Below are positions 47,225-60,300 of a stretch of 64,000 nucleotides of DNA, piece after piece. A program made the translations under genes and the position numbers. Origin of the DNA: Hyperoodon ampullatus (lineage: Eukaryota > Chordata > Mammalia > Artiodactyla > Ziphiidae); assembly GCA_949752795.1 (NCBI GenBank), contig OX457058.1:152406353-152470352 (forward strand), read 5' to 3'. Position 1 is the stretch's first letter; the number at the start of each line of letters is the position of its first letter. The notes under the pieces are model-generated. The model made no database searches. It saw nothing but the letters and a program-made list of their open reading frames with translations, and was not told the origin of the DNA.

Positions 47225-47620
47225 TTAGAGTCCATTCTCCACATGGAAGGCAGAATGATCTTTCAAAAAGGTACGTAATATCACTTCATTCCCCTGCCTG
47301 AAACCCTCCAATGGTTTCCCTCTACATTACAACAAAATTCAACCTTCTTACCCTGCAGAGCCCTTCATGATCTGCCTACCTCTAACATCACATCTCCTGG
47401 CCCTCCCTTCCTTACTCATCACGCTCTAGCCACACTGGGATTCCTTCTAGGCTTTTGCATCAGCTGTGTTTTCTGTTCAAAGGGCTCTTGTCCTGTTTTG
47501 GAGTGATCTTCACATGACCATAACTTCACCATAAATGTCACCTCCACAGACAGGCCTTCTGTGACCTCCTGGTTTAGAGAACCTTCCCCAGACACTATCT
47601 CATCACCTTTCCTTATTTTC
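47225..47620 (+). repeat. L2 3' end
   Basis: Contains cctgaaaccctccaatggtt, agcccttcatgatctgccta and gacaggccttctgtgacctc. Confidence 0.7.
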
Positions 47621-48069
47621 CATTCAGCCCCTATTGCTGCATAGCAAACTGCCCCCAGACACTTTGTTTTTATTACATCTCATAATTCTACGGATTAGGA
47701 AATCAAACAGGGCACAGTGGGTACAGCTTATCTCTCTCTTCTCTATGGGGTCTGGGGCTTCAGCTGAGATGACTGTAATGCCTGGGAGCTGGAGCAACTG
47801 GAGGCTGGCTGATACCCCTGCCTACATATCTATACATACCTATACATATCTATATTGTTAGCTTGGGCTTCCTTCCAACATGGTGACCTCACAATAGTTG
47901 GACTGCTTACATGGTAGCCCAGGGTTCCAAGAGACCAAGGCTTCTGCCAGTGCTCTCTAAAGGACTTGGAACAATTATAAAGTCCCTTCTGCTATACTCT
48001 ATTGATCAAAGCAGACCCAGGTCAACTCAGATTCAAAGGAAGGGCCATCTCTAATATGCCAGAACCGTA

Positions 48070-50570
48070 TTCTGGCAATAAGACATTTTCTCATTAATTT
48101 CTCTGTTTATATGTATAAATTGCTTATTGAGCAAACCGTGGGAGTACAAACAAACGAGTTTCTTTCTCTCATCATTGCTTCTAGATTAACTATGTTGATT
48201 CTCCTTTTCCTGTTTCTTAATAGCATCTTGGGCAGATCTTCTAATGTTCCTGTCACTTTAATTTATTAAAGGTCCAGCCCCATCTAGGCTGGTCCATCCA
48301 ATTTAAGACTAAGCCCTTTCTCTCCCCTGGGCAGGGCCTGGACTTGGCTCAAGGGAGCGGGGAGAGGCGTAGTCTGCCCCTGTCCTCCTCTCTACTCTCC
48401 TCGCCAAAGTCCCTTTCTCTTTTTTCTCAGGGTCGGGAAGGAGAAATTAGGGGAAAGTTTCTCTTAGCTGTGGCCATTTCTTCTCCAGCTATGAATGTGC
48501 CTCGTATGACAGGCATCCAGATGCCCACTCTCGTGTGGGTGCACTGCAAACTGCAGGGCTACCCCACGCACTGTTCCCTACTGTGTGCCCTTTCCAGATC
48601 TATACCTGACACCTCCACTCAGCTACTGTCCCAACCCTACGTCCACAGCCTCGAGCCTCTGGGGTCTCCTCATCTGCACGTATCCCTCTTGGGAGAACAC
48701 GGGAAAGGAGGCTCATGGCCATTCACCTTCCCCCATGTCCCCCTGGAAACTCCTGCTGGAGGTGCTGAGGTGTCCCCTCTCCCCATCCTCTGTCACTCAC
48801 TAGTCAGTTCTCCATTCCTCCAACTAGCCACCTAGCACATGGGCTAATCTGAATGACAAATCCACTCCAGGGAGACGAGGAGAAGGGGCCAGCAGCCCAG
48901 GTCTCTGGTGACCTCCCCTCCTTCTCTCTCCTTTCCCCCTCCCTGGTCCTCCGCTTATGGAGACTGAGGAAGGGGATGCTGGGTGATGTTAGAGCCTAGC
49001 AGGATTACTTCAGCCATCTCTTAATAAATCCTGTAGGCAGATGTGTCCAGCCCCAAATTGCTTCTTGTTTTAGAGTGTGGGATACTCAAGACCCCTTTTT
49101 CCTAAGTTATGGTCCAGTCTCCAATTTGAAAAAGAATAAAGTCCACCCAACATCCTTAACCCACGATTATGGTCTGTCTCTCCACTAAACACAAGATCCA
49201 TGAGAGCAGGTCTTGGGAGTTTTATTTCCCACTGAATCCTTGGTGCCTAGGACAGTGTCAGGTACACAGATGGGGCTCCACAAATATATAAAGAGCAAAA
49301 GAAAAGGGCCTTCTAGGTCCTAAATGATTTGAAAGGACAGCCAGTGTAGTCAGGTGGACCAGTCAGCTCCTTTCCTACTGACTCCTGCTGTGAGGCTCTG
49401 GCCACGGATGCAGATTTTTGCTTCTGGCCTCTGGATGCTCCCCTGGTCTCTGTCTAGTTCTCTACAGAGGTGGCTGGTCTGGGTGGGGAGGCAGACCTCC
49501 ATGCGGGTGACTTGTGAATCTGAGAGCCTTGGAGATGCTGCAAGGGCTGCGGTAGGGTCCCTGGGGCCACATCAGAGCCTAAGGGGGAGGGGTGCTCTTC
49601 TCAGTTCTCAGTCCCTCCGAGGCAACGGCTCGGAATGTGTAGAGCCCAAGAGTGGAGAAGCTGGAGAGAAAGTGCGTTTCTTCTGCAAAGTGTGTCCCCC
49701 GGGGCTGGCCCACCCCTACTCTGTGATCACCAGCCAGAAGCACATTCTGACCAGACTGTCCTCCAGAGGGGCCCGGGCCTCGGTGAACAGACCACCAAGG
49801 GCCTCAGCAGGGCCTCCCCACTCCACCTACCTCACTGGACCGTCCATGGCTTCCTTCCAAAGCCTGGGGTGGGCCCCTGCCCCCGGGCCTTGTGGCTTTG
49901 TCTGAGCAGCCTGCAATTAGAGAGAACAGGGAGCTCCCCTTCCCAAAACACAACAGGAAAACAAACACATCTTGTGGGTCAAAGGCAGAAGGGACTCAGA
50001 GAGTAAGTGTATGGGACTGAAAAAAGAAAAAAAAGCATTTTTTTCTCATTTCATGCCGAGGTGTTCGGGAGGAAGACAGGAAGACAGGAGGTCAAAGGAG
50101 GAAGAGATCAGGCAGCACCTGCCCATCCCTGCATTCAGCAGCCAGAGTGGGTTGGAGGTGGTGCAGTTCAGTCCCCCGGGGCCACGATCTGTGGCACCTG
50201 GGAGCCCCCATTCACTCAGGGTCCAGAGGGTCGGGCACTGGGCTGGGTATAGGGTGGCCATGGGGGAAGAGGAAGGGGACTGTGCTCTTGAATTTGAGGG
50301 TGATCGGGGTGGCTGGGGTCAGGGCCTCCCAAGTTTGGGGCCAAGCCTCCATCCTGGGAACCCCTCATTATGGGAGGAGTGGGCCTCAGGGTTGTGCCTA
50401 AAGCACCTGGGAAAAGATGCCCCAGGGAGCTGCAGCAGCAGGCTGGAGCTACCCCCGGGCAGCCTTGGAGCCCACGGTCCCTTTTACTTCTGTCTTGCTT
50501 CCATTTCCTGCTATTGCCCGCTGCTCTGGCAGACACAATCCCCTGGAAAGCTGTTTCCAGACTAAAGTAC
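48070..50570. other. Intergenic sequence below the PGF 3' end
   Basis: About 2.5 kb, partly GC-rich. A weak L2-like 3' end is visible at about 49190-49300. Longer open frames here look like GC-driven noise. Confidence 0.5.
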
Positions 50571-50576
50571 TTTATT
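50571..50576 (-). terminator. PGF: Putative PGF polyadenylation signal (AATAAA)
   Basis: TTTATT on the plus strand within ctttattcaag. It is the first canonical hexamer downstream of the PGF stop. Confidence 0.65.
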
Positions 50577-51298
50577 CAAGAGAATCTGGCTTGGCGGTCA
50601 AACAGCCACGCGGGGGCAGCTTGCTCCACGTCCAGCCTGGGGCCACTCTTTGCCTGTGTCCCTGGGAGGGGCAGGATGGTGACGCCTTAGCGGTAAAGAA
50701 CAATGTCCCAGCACAAGCAGTGGCAAGATGTGAGGCCAGACCTAGGGGACAAGGAGTGGCCAAGGCCCCCAGGCAACCACTGTTCTCCAGAGCTGAACGT
50801 TCTGATCTCCAGGGGTAGAGCTGCTGCCAGGAAGTGGGTGCAGAGCTGCTGCCGGCTCACCCTGCCATCAGGGCCCGTGGGAGCAGGCTTCTCCACTCCC
50901 ACCCCGGCCAGGAGCTCCCCCAGCAAGGGCTGCTGGTCCATGCAGAGCCCAAGGCCGGGGGGCAGGCGGTGGGTCTCCAGTCCTTCCCTCTCCAGCCCCC
51001 TGGTGACCCCCGGAGCCTCTGGGGCCTGGCCTGCCCCTCACAAAGCCACACGTCTTGCTTCTTCCCAAGCTGAAGCCACATGGGTCTGTCTTCTGTCTTT
51101 CTCTCACGTTCTGTTTAAGGCACTGAATTCCTGAGGGTCCTGTCCCTCCCTGACCCTCCTCTTGGAGGGAGTGAGTCATTCAGCAGGGATACAATTGGCT
51201 AATAAATAGAGGGCAGGTGCCAGCAGGGAGGTAACTGAGAGTGTGACGGTAATAAATACACGAGCTGGGTGTGGGGTCTCTCTCCTCCGAGGGGCTGG
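50571..51298 (-). other. PGF: PGF 3' untranslated region
   Basis: About 0.73 kb from the stop to the first strong minus-strand AATAAA. The extent is inferred. Confidence 0.6.
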
Positions 51299-51326
51299 TT
51301 ACCTCCGGGGAACAGTATCGCCGCAC
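51299..51326 (-). CDS. PGF: PGF exon 7 and stop
   Basis: Acceptor tggcag, then one base and CGDTVPRR followed by TAA (51301-51299). I recall Ala rather than Thr at the fourth position in human. Confidence 0.94.
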
Positions 51327-54300
51327 CTGCCAGAGACCAAACACAGAAAGGGGGTATCAGCCCAGTGTGGAGGGTGGGGTCCCTCCTATGGGAGGGGGGA
51401 CAAACCCAGAGGGGAAGCTTGGACAGGGAGCACGGGAAGCCTGGATCTCTGCTTGCACGAGGCCAAGAAGCAGCTAGGAGCTACCCTTCACCAAGCACGC
51501 ACCCAGGTGCCCAGCCCCGCACTAAGCACTCTCTCATTTACCCTTAACAATATCCCATGAGTAAGGCACTATCATCTTTTTGCAGATGAGGAAACTGAGG
51601 CTCAGAGAGGTCAAGAAACTTGCCCAAGGTCACACAGCTAGTCAGAGACGAAGTCTACTTTGAACGCAATTTGGCTCCATGCACCAATGCCTTTGCTTAC
51701 TCTGGGACAGCAGTCTTCAAACGAGGATATGGGAACCCCTAGGTGTACATGAAGATTGTCCAAGGTGTATGTACTGATGGTTTTAAAGGAATTCGTTTTC
51801 AGCCTTCCCATGTACTCTGCCTGAAAACTGTCTGCGTGAGAGGTCCACTTCCCCCATCTTCCCCACCTGAGGTCTGCTTCCCACCGTCTTGTTCCCAGTT
51901 GCCCTTCTCCCTTGGGAAGGAAGGAAGCATCTTGTCCATTCTAAATCCTGTTACAGTACTTTTCCCCAAGGTAAAAAGGATTCGAGGGGACACTGAATAA
52001 AATAACCATCTGAGACATTGTTGTAGGCATTGAGAAAGGAAATATGGTGACTGACTGGGTAACCAAGCGTTTTGCAAGCGGGGTGGTTTCCAAGTCTGCT
52101 TTCAACAAAATTGAAGAACAGCTTAACCGGATTGTCAGTTAATCTGTCATGAGAAGTAATTTTTGTAGCAGATCACCTTGGGGTTTTTGGCAAACAACTT
52201 GGAAGGAGATCAGGTGATCGAGTGACATCCAGCCCCATTTACCTGTTTATGTGAACATCGTTTTTCAGTCTTTTCATCTATAAAAAACGATGCACAGGAA
52301 TGGAATTACTATTGAATCCTGCCTCAGTCTGGCAGGAGGTAACATTCGTTACTGAGTTCATTAACTAATTGAAAAGAAGTAGCTGCCTCCATCTCATTGA
52401 GTTGCATTCCCAATAAGACTGATTGTACTTCTGCATTTAGCATCTAGTAAAATATGATGTATTTGTGCTGTTTTGATCAGTTGCTACTACTAATAATTAT
52501 TGTGATAATTCATTCCAAGAGAAAATTTAATTTCGAGTTTTCTGCTCACAGGAAATTTAAAATAATTCAAACCATTGTTGTGGCAGATAAATATGACAAG
52601 GTGATACATAAAAGATGTTTGAATATTTAAAAAAATACTACATTAGGCTGAAATTCTGTGGGGAAAGTAAAATGGAAAGACAAGTTCAAGGAAAAAAGAA
52701 GTAATGGAAATATTCAACTATTAAAGGAGAGTGTTCATATATTTTTTTTGTTGCTGTTGTTCATTTTTTTTGAGTGGATGATGGTATTAAATTAGGATGG
52801 CTTATTCCAAGGGATACATTTGGAGAGTGATATAATGGCTTTATATTAAAATATTAATATTCACGATAGGCCAGAAGTTGCATCCTTTGCAACTATTTAC
52901 AATTTTGATGGAAAAGTTCAATGTCAACTTAAAAGTGAACAAGGGAGCGCATGAGTTTTCGAATTTCTTTCAATAGATTCCCGAATGAAACGTTTGAAGA
53001 CTGCTGCCCTAGCAGATAGAGGACAGGACGCTTTCCATCTGGGGCTGCCCAGCTGGGGAGCCCTGCACTGACTACACTGCCAGCTCCTCCCCCAGTCGCT
53101 GCTTGGGCCCAGGGGAGAAATCAGGGGCATGTGCCTGCAGAGGACCCACCCAGAATCCTCCCCAGCATCCCTATCTTCACAGAGTGGGATGGAAGTCTCT
53201 GCTCGTGCAGGGGTGGGCTCATGGGGTAGGACTTGGTCAGCCCCAGTCCCATGGCATGAAATGATTTCCTGAGTCCATTGGTGGAAGGAGACAGGCCCTG
53301 AAGGAGAACCGTGGTGTGACTGATTACTGTGCATGTGAAATACTTTATTTTTACTCTTTACTCTCACAGATTTGGGTTTTCCCTTCTCTAATCCTGCTCT
53401 CCCAACACTCAGGCTTGGACTCCAGCCTAGTCCTCCGGATGTGAAGCCACATGGGCAGGTAACATGGAGAGGGAAAGGGAAGCGAGTGGACCCCAAGGCT
53501 CCCTGGGAGGGTGGAAGAAATATTGGTCTGGGAGCCGGTGAGGGGCTACACCTTCCTCAGGGCCACCAGGAGGTAGCCCTGGCTGAGTTTTTGGACGTTT
53601 TAGCACTAGAATGTAAGCCCTGTAAGAGCAGGAATCTTGTTGGTTTGCCCGCTGGCGTACCTGGCACACAGTAAGTGCTTAGTAAATGTAGACCGACTGA
53701 ATGCTTGGTGGACCCCCTGACCCCTCATTCTACACACAGAGAAAAACTTGGCTCAGAGAGGTGACGTGACCTGCTCAAGGCCACACAGAAACTTAGAGCT
53801 AAGCCGGGACAAGAAGCAAGGCTTCCTGGTTCTTGTCCTGGTTCACCTGAGGCTTCCTAGGCCCTAGAATCTCTAGGTTGTAGCCCCCGACCACTGGCTT
53901 TGTCCCTCCCAGACCACTGACCCTGCTGGCAGGGTTGGGCTCCCCTCTGGCCCAGCCTCCTTGCCATCCCTGGGCCCCCCGCGCACTCACAGGTGGCAGT
54001 CTGTGTGTCTCTGCTTCTCTCTCTTCCTCTTCCCCCTGCCCTTGGGTCTCCTCCTGTAATAAGCCAAAAGCGTCAGGACAGAGTGGCTGGGGGCCCCCAT
54101 GCTAGGACAGGGGCTGGCAGGCCTGAGAACAGCCCGGTGCCCCAGCCAGGCTGCTTACCTTTCTGGCTTCATCTTCTCCCGCAGAGGCCTGGGAAAACAG
54201 AGAGGAGCAGGGGAGAATCAGGAAAGGAGTAAGCGGGGGCTCCCTGCCCCCCTAAGCCCCCTCGGACATCACTGGCGCTGGTCCTGTAGTTGGCACTGAA

Positions 54301-57300
54301 GCCACTAGGGGGTAGCATGGAGCTAGTTAGGGAGAGATGCCCAGAGGCCTGGGGGCTTCCGCTCCCACGCTAGCCTCTGGTGACCCCACCAAGAGAGGTG
54401 TGAATGCCCTCTTGGGGGTCCTCTCCACACGCTCTGCTCTCCTCTGCCTCTTGGCATCAAATCTGGGGAATGAGTCTGCTCTCTGCTGCCTTTCTCTGTT
54501 CACTTCCTTCCCTCGCACCGGCCCTTCCTTCCAGGGTGCCCTCTGGGAGTTTCCTCGCTGACAGTGAATGAGGGGCAAGGCCACCTGTCAGGTGGACGTC
54601 GCGCCACCCCCCACCCTGAGGATGCGTGACGGTGCAGGCAACAGCAGGGGGCCGGGGTGAAGGGTGGGGTGAGGGGAGCTGAGTGAAAGCCCCCCAGTCA
54701 CCAGGCTTGTCCTGGCTCTGCCTCCGGGGGCTGTGGCTGTTGACCCACAAGGGAGAAGAAAGGTGGCCCTGTTGCCCAGCCCTCTGGAAGGGGACAGGGC
54801 CTCAGTCTCCCCTGGGAGCCAGAGTGAGGTCAGGGAAGGCTCCCTAGGCTGGCCATCTGCCTTGGGAGCCAGGGCAGGGTACCGGCGCCTCCTGGGACTG
54901 CCTGGTCGTGTCTCTGCTGCCTGGGACCAGTCAGAGACACTCTTGGACCCTCAGTCTTCTCATCCGTCTGCCCCAACAGAGAGGCTGTGAGGGCAAAGGT
55001 GATGTGGAAGGTGAAAGGTCACTGTCAAGCACTGTGCCCGGGAGGGTTTGTTACTGAACTGTTGTTATATGGCCAAGCCCTGCCAAGGGGGGACAGGAGG
55101 AAACAGACTGGGGCAGGGCCTCTAACAGTGGTACAGGTCCAAGAGGGGTGGCCGGAGCCCAGGACACCAAGCAGGACCAAGCCCAGGGCAGTACTGGGGC
55201 TCCTGGAGAGTGTGGTAACGGCCACGAGAGGTAGCAAGAAAAAGGGCAAGCTTAGGGCTTAGACAGGCTGGGGTCCACTCACTAGCTGTGGCTAATCATG
55301 TAACCATAGCAAGCCTCAGTTTCTTCATCCGTAAAATGGGATGACAATGGTACCTATCTCCTAGGGTTGTTAGGTGAGCTGGGACTTGGTCTGTCTTGCT
55401 CACCACTGTATCCCAAATATCTGGGACAGTGCCTAGCATACAGTTGGTGCTCAATGGATGTTTATTGAATAAATGAGAAAACACAGTCAGGTGCCTAATG
55501 CTTGGCCAGGCACAGAGGAGATGCACCATAAATGGTGGTCCTCCCCCTCTTCCTGCCCCAGGATAGGGCTCGGGACCTCTTGTCTGGTGCCTCCATCCAT
55601 GGCCCAGGGGTACCAGGAGAGCACCTGAGCCCATTTCTCTCTTCCCTGAGCCTGGTTGGCAGTGCCAGGCCTGCTGCTCCTGGTAACTAATGCTCAGAGT
55701 ACCCTGGGCACCAGCAGCAAGATGTGCTGGTGACAGGCTCTCCCAGGTGGGGGAGCGACTTTAAAGAAAGCTCCTTCCCTCTGCCCTTTCCCTCCCACCA
55801 GGGCTTGTCCGTCTCTGCGCGCCTCAGCCAGCTGACCCCTCCCGTGGGCACCAGCCTGGCCTAGAACTAAGTCCAGTCACTTCTTCCAGGGCCGTGGCAG
55901 CTGACTCCCAGCTTGAGGAGGGAGATGGCGTGCCCTGAGCCTGGCAAGTTTGGGAGGGACTCTGGCTCCCTCCATCCCTGTGGTTTCTCAGCAGCTGTGG
56001 TCCAGCTGCTGGGGCCAGCTCCCTGGGCAAAACCGGCTGATGGGGAGACACAAGCAGCTGCCACTGGTCGCCGATTTCCCTGGTCTCCCTCAACTAGGAA
56101 GCAGGGACGGGCAGCCCCTGGCTGAAGCTGCCAGGCTCGTGGGGGCTGTCCCTGTCACACCCGAGGACCCACCTGCACTCGCAGCGCACATGCTGAGAGA
56201 ACGTCAGCTCCACGTAGGAGGGCCGGTCCCCAGAGCGGATCTTCAGGAGCTGAGGGGAGAGGAAGGTTGGGTGACTGGATCGGGGGTGGCCTGGAGTTTC
56301 CAATACTCCCTCCAGCCTCCCCTTGCATGAGGACCAGGCTCCCTATTTCCCACCAGCCTTTGGACTACACACCCTCATTTCACTTTGAGTGTGGGGCAAA
56401 TAGCCCTCCCGCCTGCATGTGGAACTGAGGGAGGGCCCTGTCCCTCCCGTCCCAGGGCCACCAGCTTAGCAATAGTGTAGGAAGGGGGGCCCTCCTCTGG
56501 AGGCAGCAAGACCTATGTTCAAAGCTTGGCTCTTCCACTTGCTGAGCAAGTGAAATAACATCTCTGAACCTCAGGTTCCTCATCTGTGAAATGGGAATAT
56601 CACTTGGCTCCAAGGATTGGATGTTGAGGTAACATTTCTGAAGCACCTAGCATAGTGCTTGGCATTATTCAACTAGTGCTCAAAAAACCATGTGGGTGTG
56701 AGTGTGTAAGAAAGCTCGGGGCACGAAATGCCAAATGTCCCTGGTATAAACAGGGACATCTTGAATCCGAACAGATTTCTTTTCCAACCTCAACCAGATA
56801 TCCTAGGTCCTGGGGCAGGGCTAAGCCAGAGGCTGAGAAAGCTGGTAAGGGAGGACGTGAGGGGGCTCAAAGCTGGGGCAGGGGTTCAGGAAGGAGGGGC
56901 CTGGGCATAAGTCCCAGTCCTGTGACCCTGGCCTGCCCTCCTTCCCTCCCCAGGCCCCCTCGGGGGCAGGTTCTGTGGCCCTCTGAGCAGCACGTGGACA
57001 GAGGGGCGGGTCCGGACACGAGGAGGAGAGCCTCCCTACCTGCATGGTGACATTGACCGTCTCCACTGGCACACAGTGCAGGTTCTCATCGCCACAGCAG
57101 CCCGTGCAGCGCAGCAGGGAGACGCAGGACGGGCTGAACATGTGCTCCACCTCGCTGGGGTACTCAGACACGATGTCCACCAGCCTCTCCAGGGCCCGGC
57201 AGTAGCTACGGCCCCACACTTCCTGGAAGGGCACCACTGCGAGGAGGCACAGACAGCTGCGTCAGGCCAGGAGGGGCCTCCTCCTTGAAGTCCAGGCCCT

Positions 57301-60300
57301 GCAGGTCCTCCCAGGTTCAGCCCACGCCCCCTCCTCCAGGAAGCCCCCAGCCTATGTGAGCTCCCCCGGCTCTGAACTCCTGATGTGATCCCTCTGGGAT
57401 GACAGCTGGAACTCCAACTCGTCTGCCGGATGGAAACCCCAGTGGAACGGAATTTCTCAGTGTCTTGAGCTCTCAGCTCTATTCTCAGCTCAGGGACCCA
57501 CATCTGCCTCGGTGCCTTGAAGCTTTGAGGAGTGTGCTCTGGCAGCTCCCCAGGCCCTCTGGATCTTTCTTAGCCCTGACCTGGTGATTCCTCAGTCTTG
57601 GGGAATTGGCAGAAAACAGTCAGTTCTGCAAGACTGGCTTGCAGAGTCCCACAGGGAGGGTTAGCCTTCCCCTTAGTCCTTGTTTCCTGCCCCACTCTGG
57701 GCCAGCTCCTCTGCCTGGTGGCCAAGACTGCAGCCGGCAACATGCTCCATTCCCGTGCTCCATTTCGGTCAGGCCACCCTCGTGAGAGCTCGGGGCCGCA
57801 TCACCCTAATTCCCACTTGAGGTCCATGCTCCTTGCCCCCTTCTCGTTTCTAACCAAATAAAGCCCACTACCCACTTCCCCAGGCCCGCCTCCCTTCCTC
57901 CTCTCCGAAGCCTTCTCCTACTTGTCCAGCATGAACAGATGTTCCTTTTTTGAGCATAACTCAGCCCCAAGGGCTTGCCTTATCTCCGTCACTGGTGGCT
58001 CTTATCTTTTTTACAAGCAAGTTGAGGCTCCTTGAAGACACGGACCCAAGCACCCAGTAAACACAGGCTAAGTAATTACTGATTGATTAGATGATAGTTC
58101 GCTGAAGATTATCAGGAACATCCCTGACCCCCACGATGTCCTGGTGGTCTTGACCAGGATCTTCTGGGGGCTGATCTGGAGTCTCTCAAAAGACGTTGCT
58201 CCTTCAGGGGAGGGTCTGGGGCCTGGTCCCAAACAGAGGCTCACAGGAAGTGAGTAGCCAGAGCCAGGAGACCTGGCTTCTAGTCCTGGCCCTACACTGG
58301 CTGTGTGACCTTGGGGAGGTCACTTCACCTTTCTGGGTATATCAGTTTCCTCAGCTGAGGAAAAAGAAGAAGGTTGGGAATAGATGGTTGCTAAGGGCTC
58401 TCCCAGATCTGACAGGCAGTCTGTGATTCTGTGCACACAACCCAGCCCAGCTGTGAGACCGTAAGCAGAGACACATCTCCAGTCCTGGGTCATCCTGCCC
58501 TGTACCTGATGGTCGTCCTCAGCTGGTGGGGGAGGACAGGGAAGCTGGGCCTCCTGGGGACGCTGCAGCCTCTGCCCTAGAGCAATGGCCTCTCTTAGCA
58601 GCCCCTCACTACCTTCCATGTCCCTTCCTAGGAGGCAGAAGGGGCTGAAGTCCATTCTACTGAGCCTACGAGGACGTGAGTCTCAGGGTAATCTCAGAGG
58701 AAAAATAAACTTCAGCCCTAGCAGAGGCCCTCGGGAAAGGCTGCAAGCTGGTGGAAAATACCCAAGAGGCAGTGTGTCCACGTGGAGCTGGCTGAAGCGG
58801 CCACAGAGCAATAAACTGTGCTTATCTGGGCGTCTGCTGCTCCATTCTGCCCTGTCTGCTTAGGGGGCACTAAGGCTGGGCCCAGGGATGGGAGGGAGAC
58901 CAGAGACCTCCCTGATCCTGCCTCTCCAGGCCACTGGGTCACTCTCCCTGGACCCAAGTGGGAAACAAGGCCCTCTCCTCCAGGCAGCCCAAAGCCCCAG
59001 GGAAGCCAGCCTTTGCAGGGAGAGGTCAGAGGAGCACCTCCTTATTGTAACTCTGTGAGTGCGTGTTTAGTCTAAAATCTTCATAAGCACTACACAACTC
59101 TGAACATTTAATCTCTGCCTTGGAAAATATAAATAACAGCAGAGGGATAGCCAGCTGCCAAAGTGCCACAGAAGGTTCAGGGTCCTGCCCCGGGACCAGC
59201 CATCAGGGAGGGGGAAAGCAGCGGAGAAGGGGCACCCCGTCCCCCTACCATCCCGCAAGCAAACTCCACCCAGCTGGGCCATGGGGCCACCGCCAGGTTA
59301 AGCAGAGCCGCAGGGCCTAGGAGGCAGAAGGGATTTCCTTTCCCCTCACCCAGCACGCAGACTGCGGCAACAGGACCCAGGCTCCAGGGCCCTGAAGCCC
59401 ACCGCTTTCTGGGCCTCATGGCCGGACGGTGTTGGGAGAGGGCTGAGAAGGAGGTGGGCTGGGCCTGGTTTACCTGGCAGCCACCAGGAAAGGGGGCAGC
59501 TCATTCCTGGGGCTGCTGTCTGGGTGTGTGGGAGAAACAGAGGGGGCTGGGCGAGGGGCTGGCTGAGGGAGGGCTGTGACCGCTCCCAGCTGTGGGCTGA
59601 GCCCCTCGGCAAAGAGCTCTGCTCAGCTGCTCCTGAGGGCACTTCCTCTGGCCCCAGACCTGCTCAGAGGCCGGGGTGGGGGGAGAGGAACGGAGGCTGT
59701 GGCCGAGGCAGGCGCCTGGCTGCTCCCGGGGCCAAAAAGTGGGCTCTCGGCTCTCTTGCCAGCCCTTGGGCAAGCCTCCCGTCTGGCTCCAGCTGCCTAC
59801 CACCCAGGACAGGGGAGACCCCAGATGGGAAGTGTTTCATCCTGAGAGCAAGCTCCTGGGGGGGGGCCACTGGGAGGGTGGGGGGACCGGGCTGGGCAGA
59901 GCCACTGGCCACCAGCCCGAGCCCAGCAGGTATCCTCTTGGTGGTCACCGGCGGGGCACACACCCAGCCTGCGGCAGGGGACACCCTACTCAATGCCTGC
60001 TCAGCTGTGAGCCGTGGGGAGGCTCGGTGCCACGTGCTCCAGCTCTGCCACATGTACTGAAGAGTGTCCAAGGCTTTAGGTGACCCCAAGGGTCTCTGTG
60101 AGCCTCAGAGCCTTCATCTATAAAACGTGGAGAATACGTGTGCCTTCCTAGTTCACAGCTTGTGGTCAGCACAGAGTTATAGTAAATGCCTGATAATATT
60201 ACCATGAATAGTAATAGTAAAAAATCAACGTCTGTGGCTGCAAAGCACAGACCACTCTGTCTCTTGTCTGGTGTTAGGAGGGGATGGCATTTTCAGGATT

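Noticed and set aside
48344..48835. 163-residue plus-strand frame in the intergenic region
   Set aside because: No family resemblance and no exon boundaries; length is expected by chance in GC-rich DNA.
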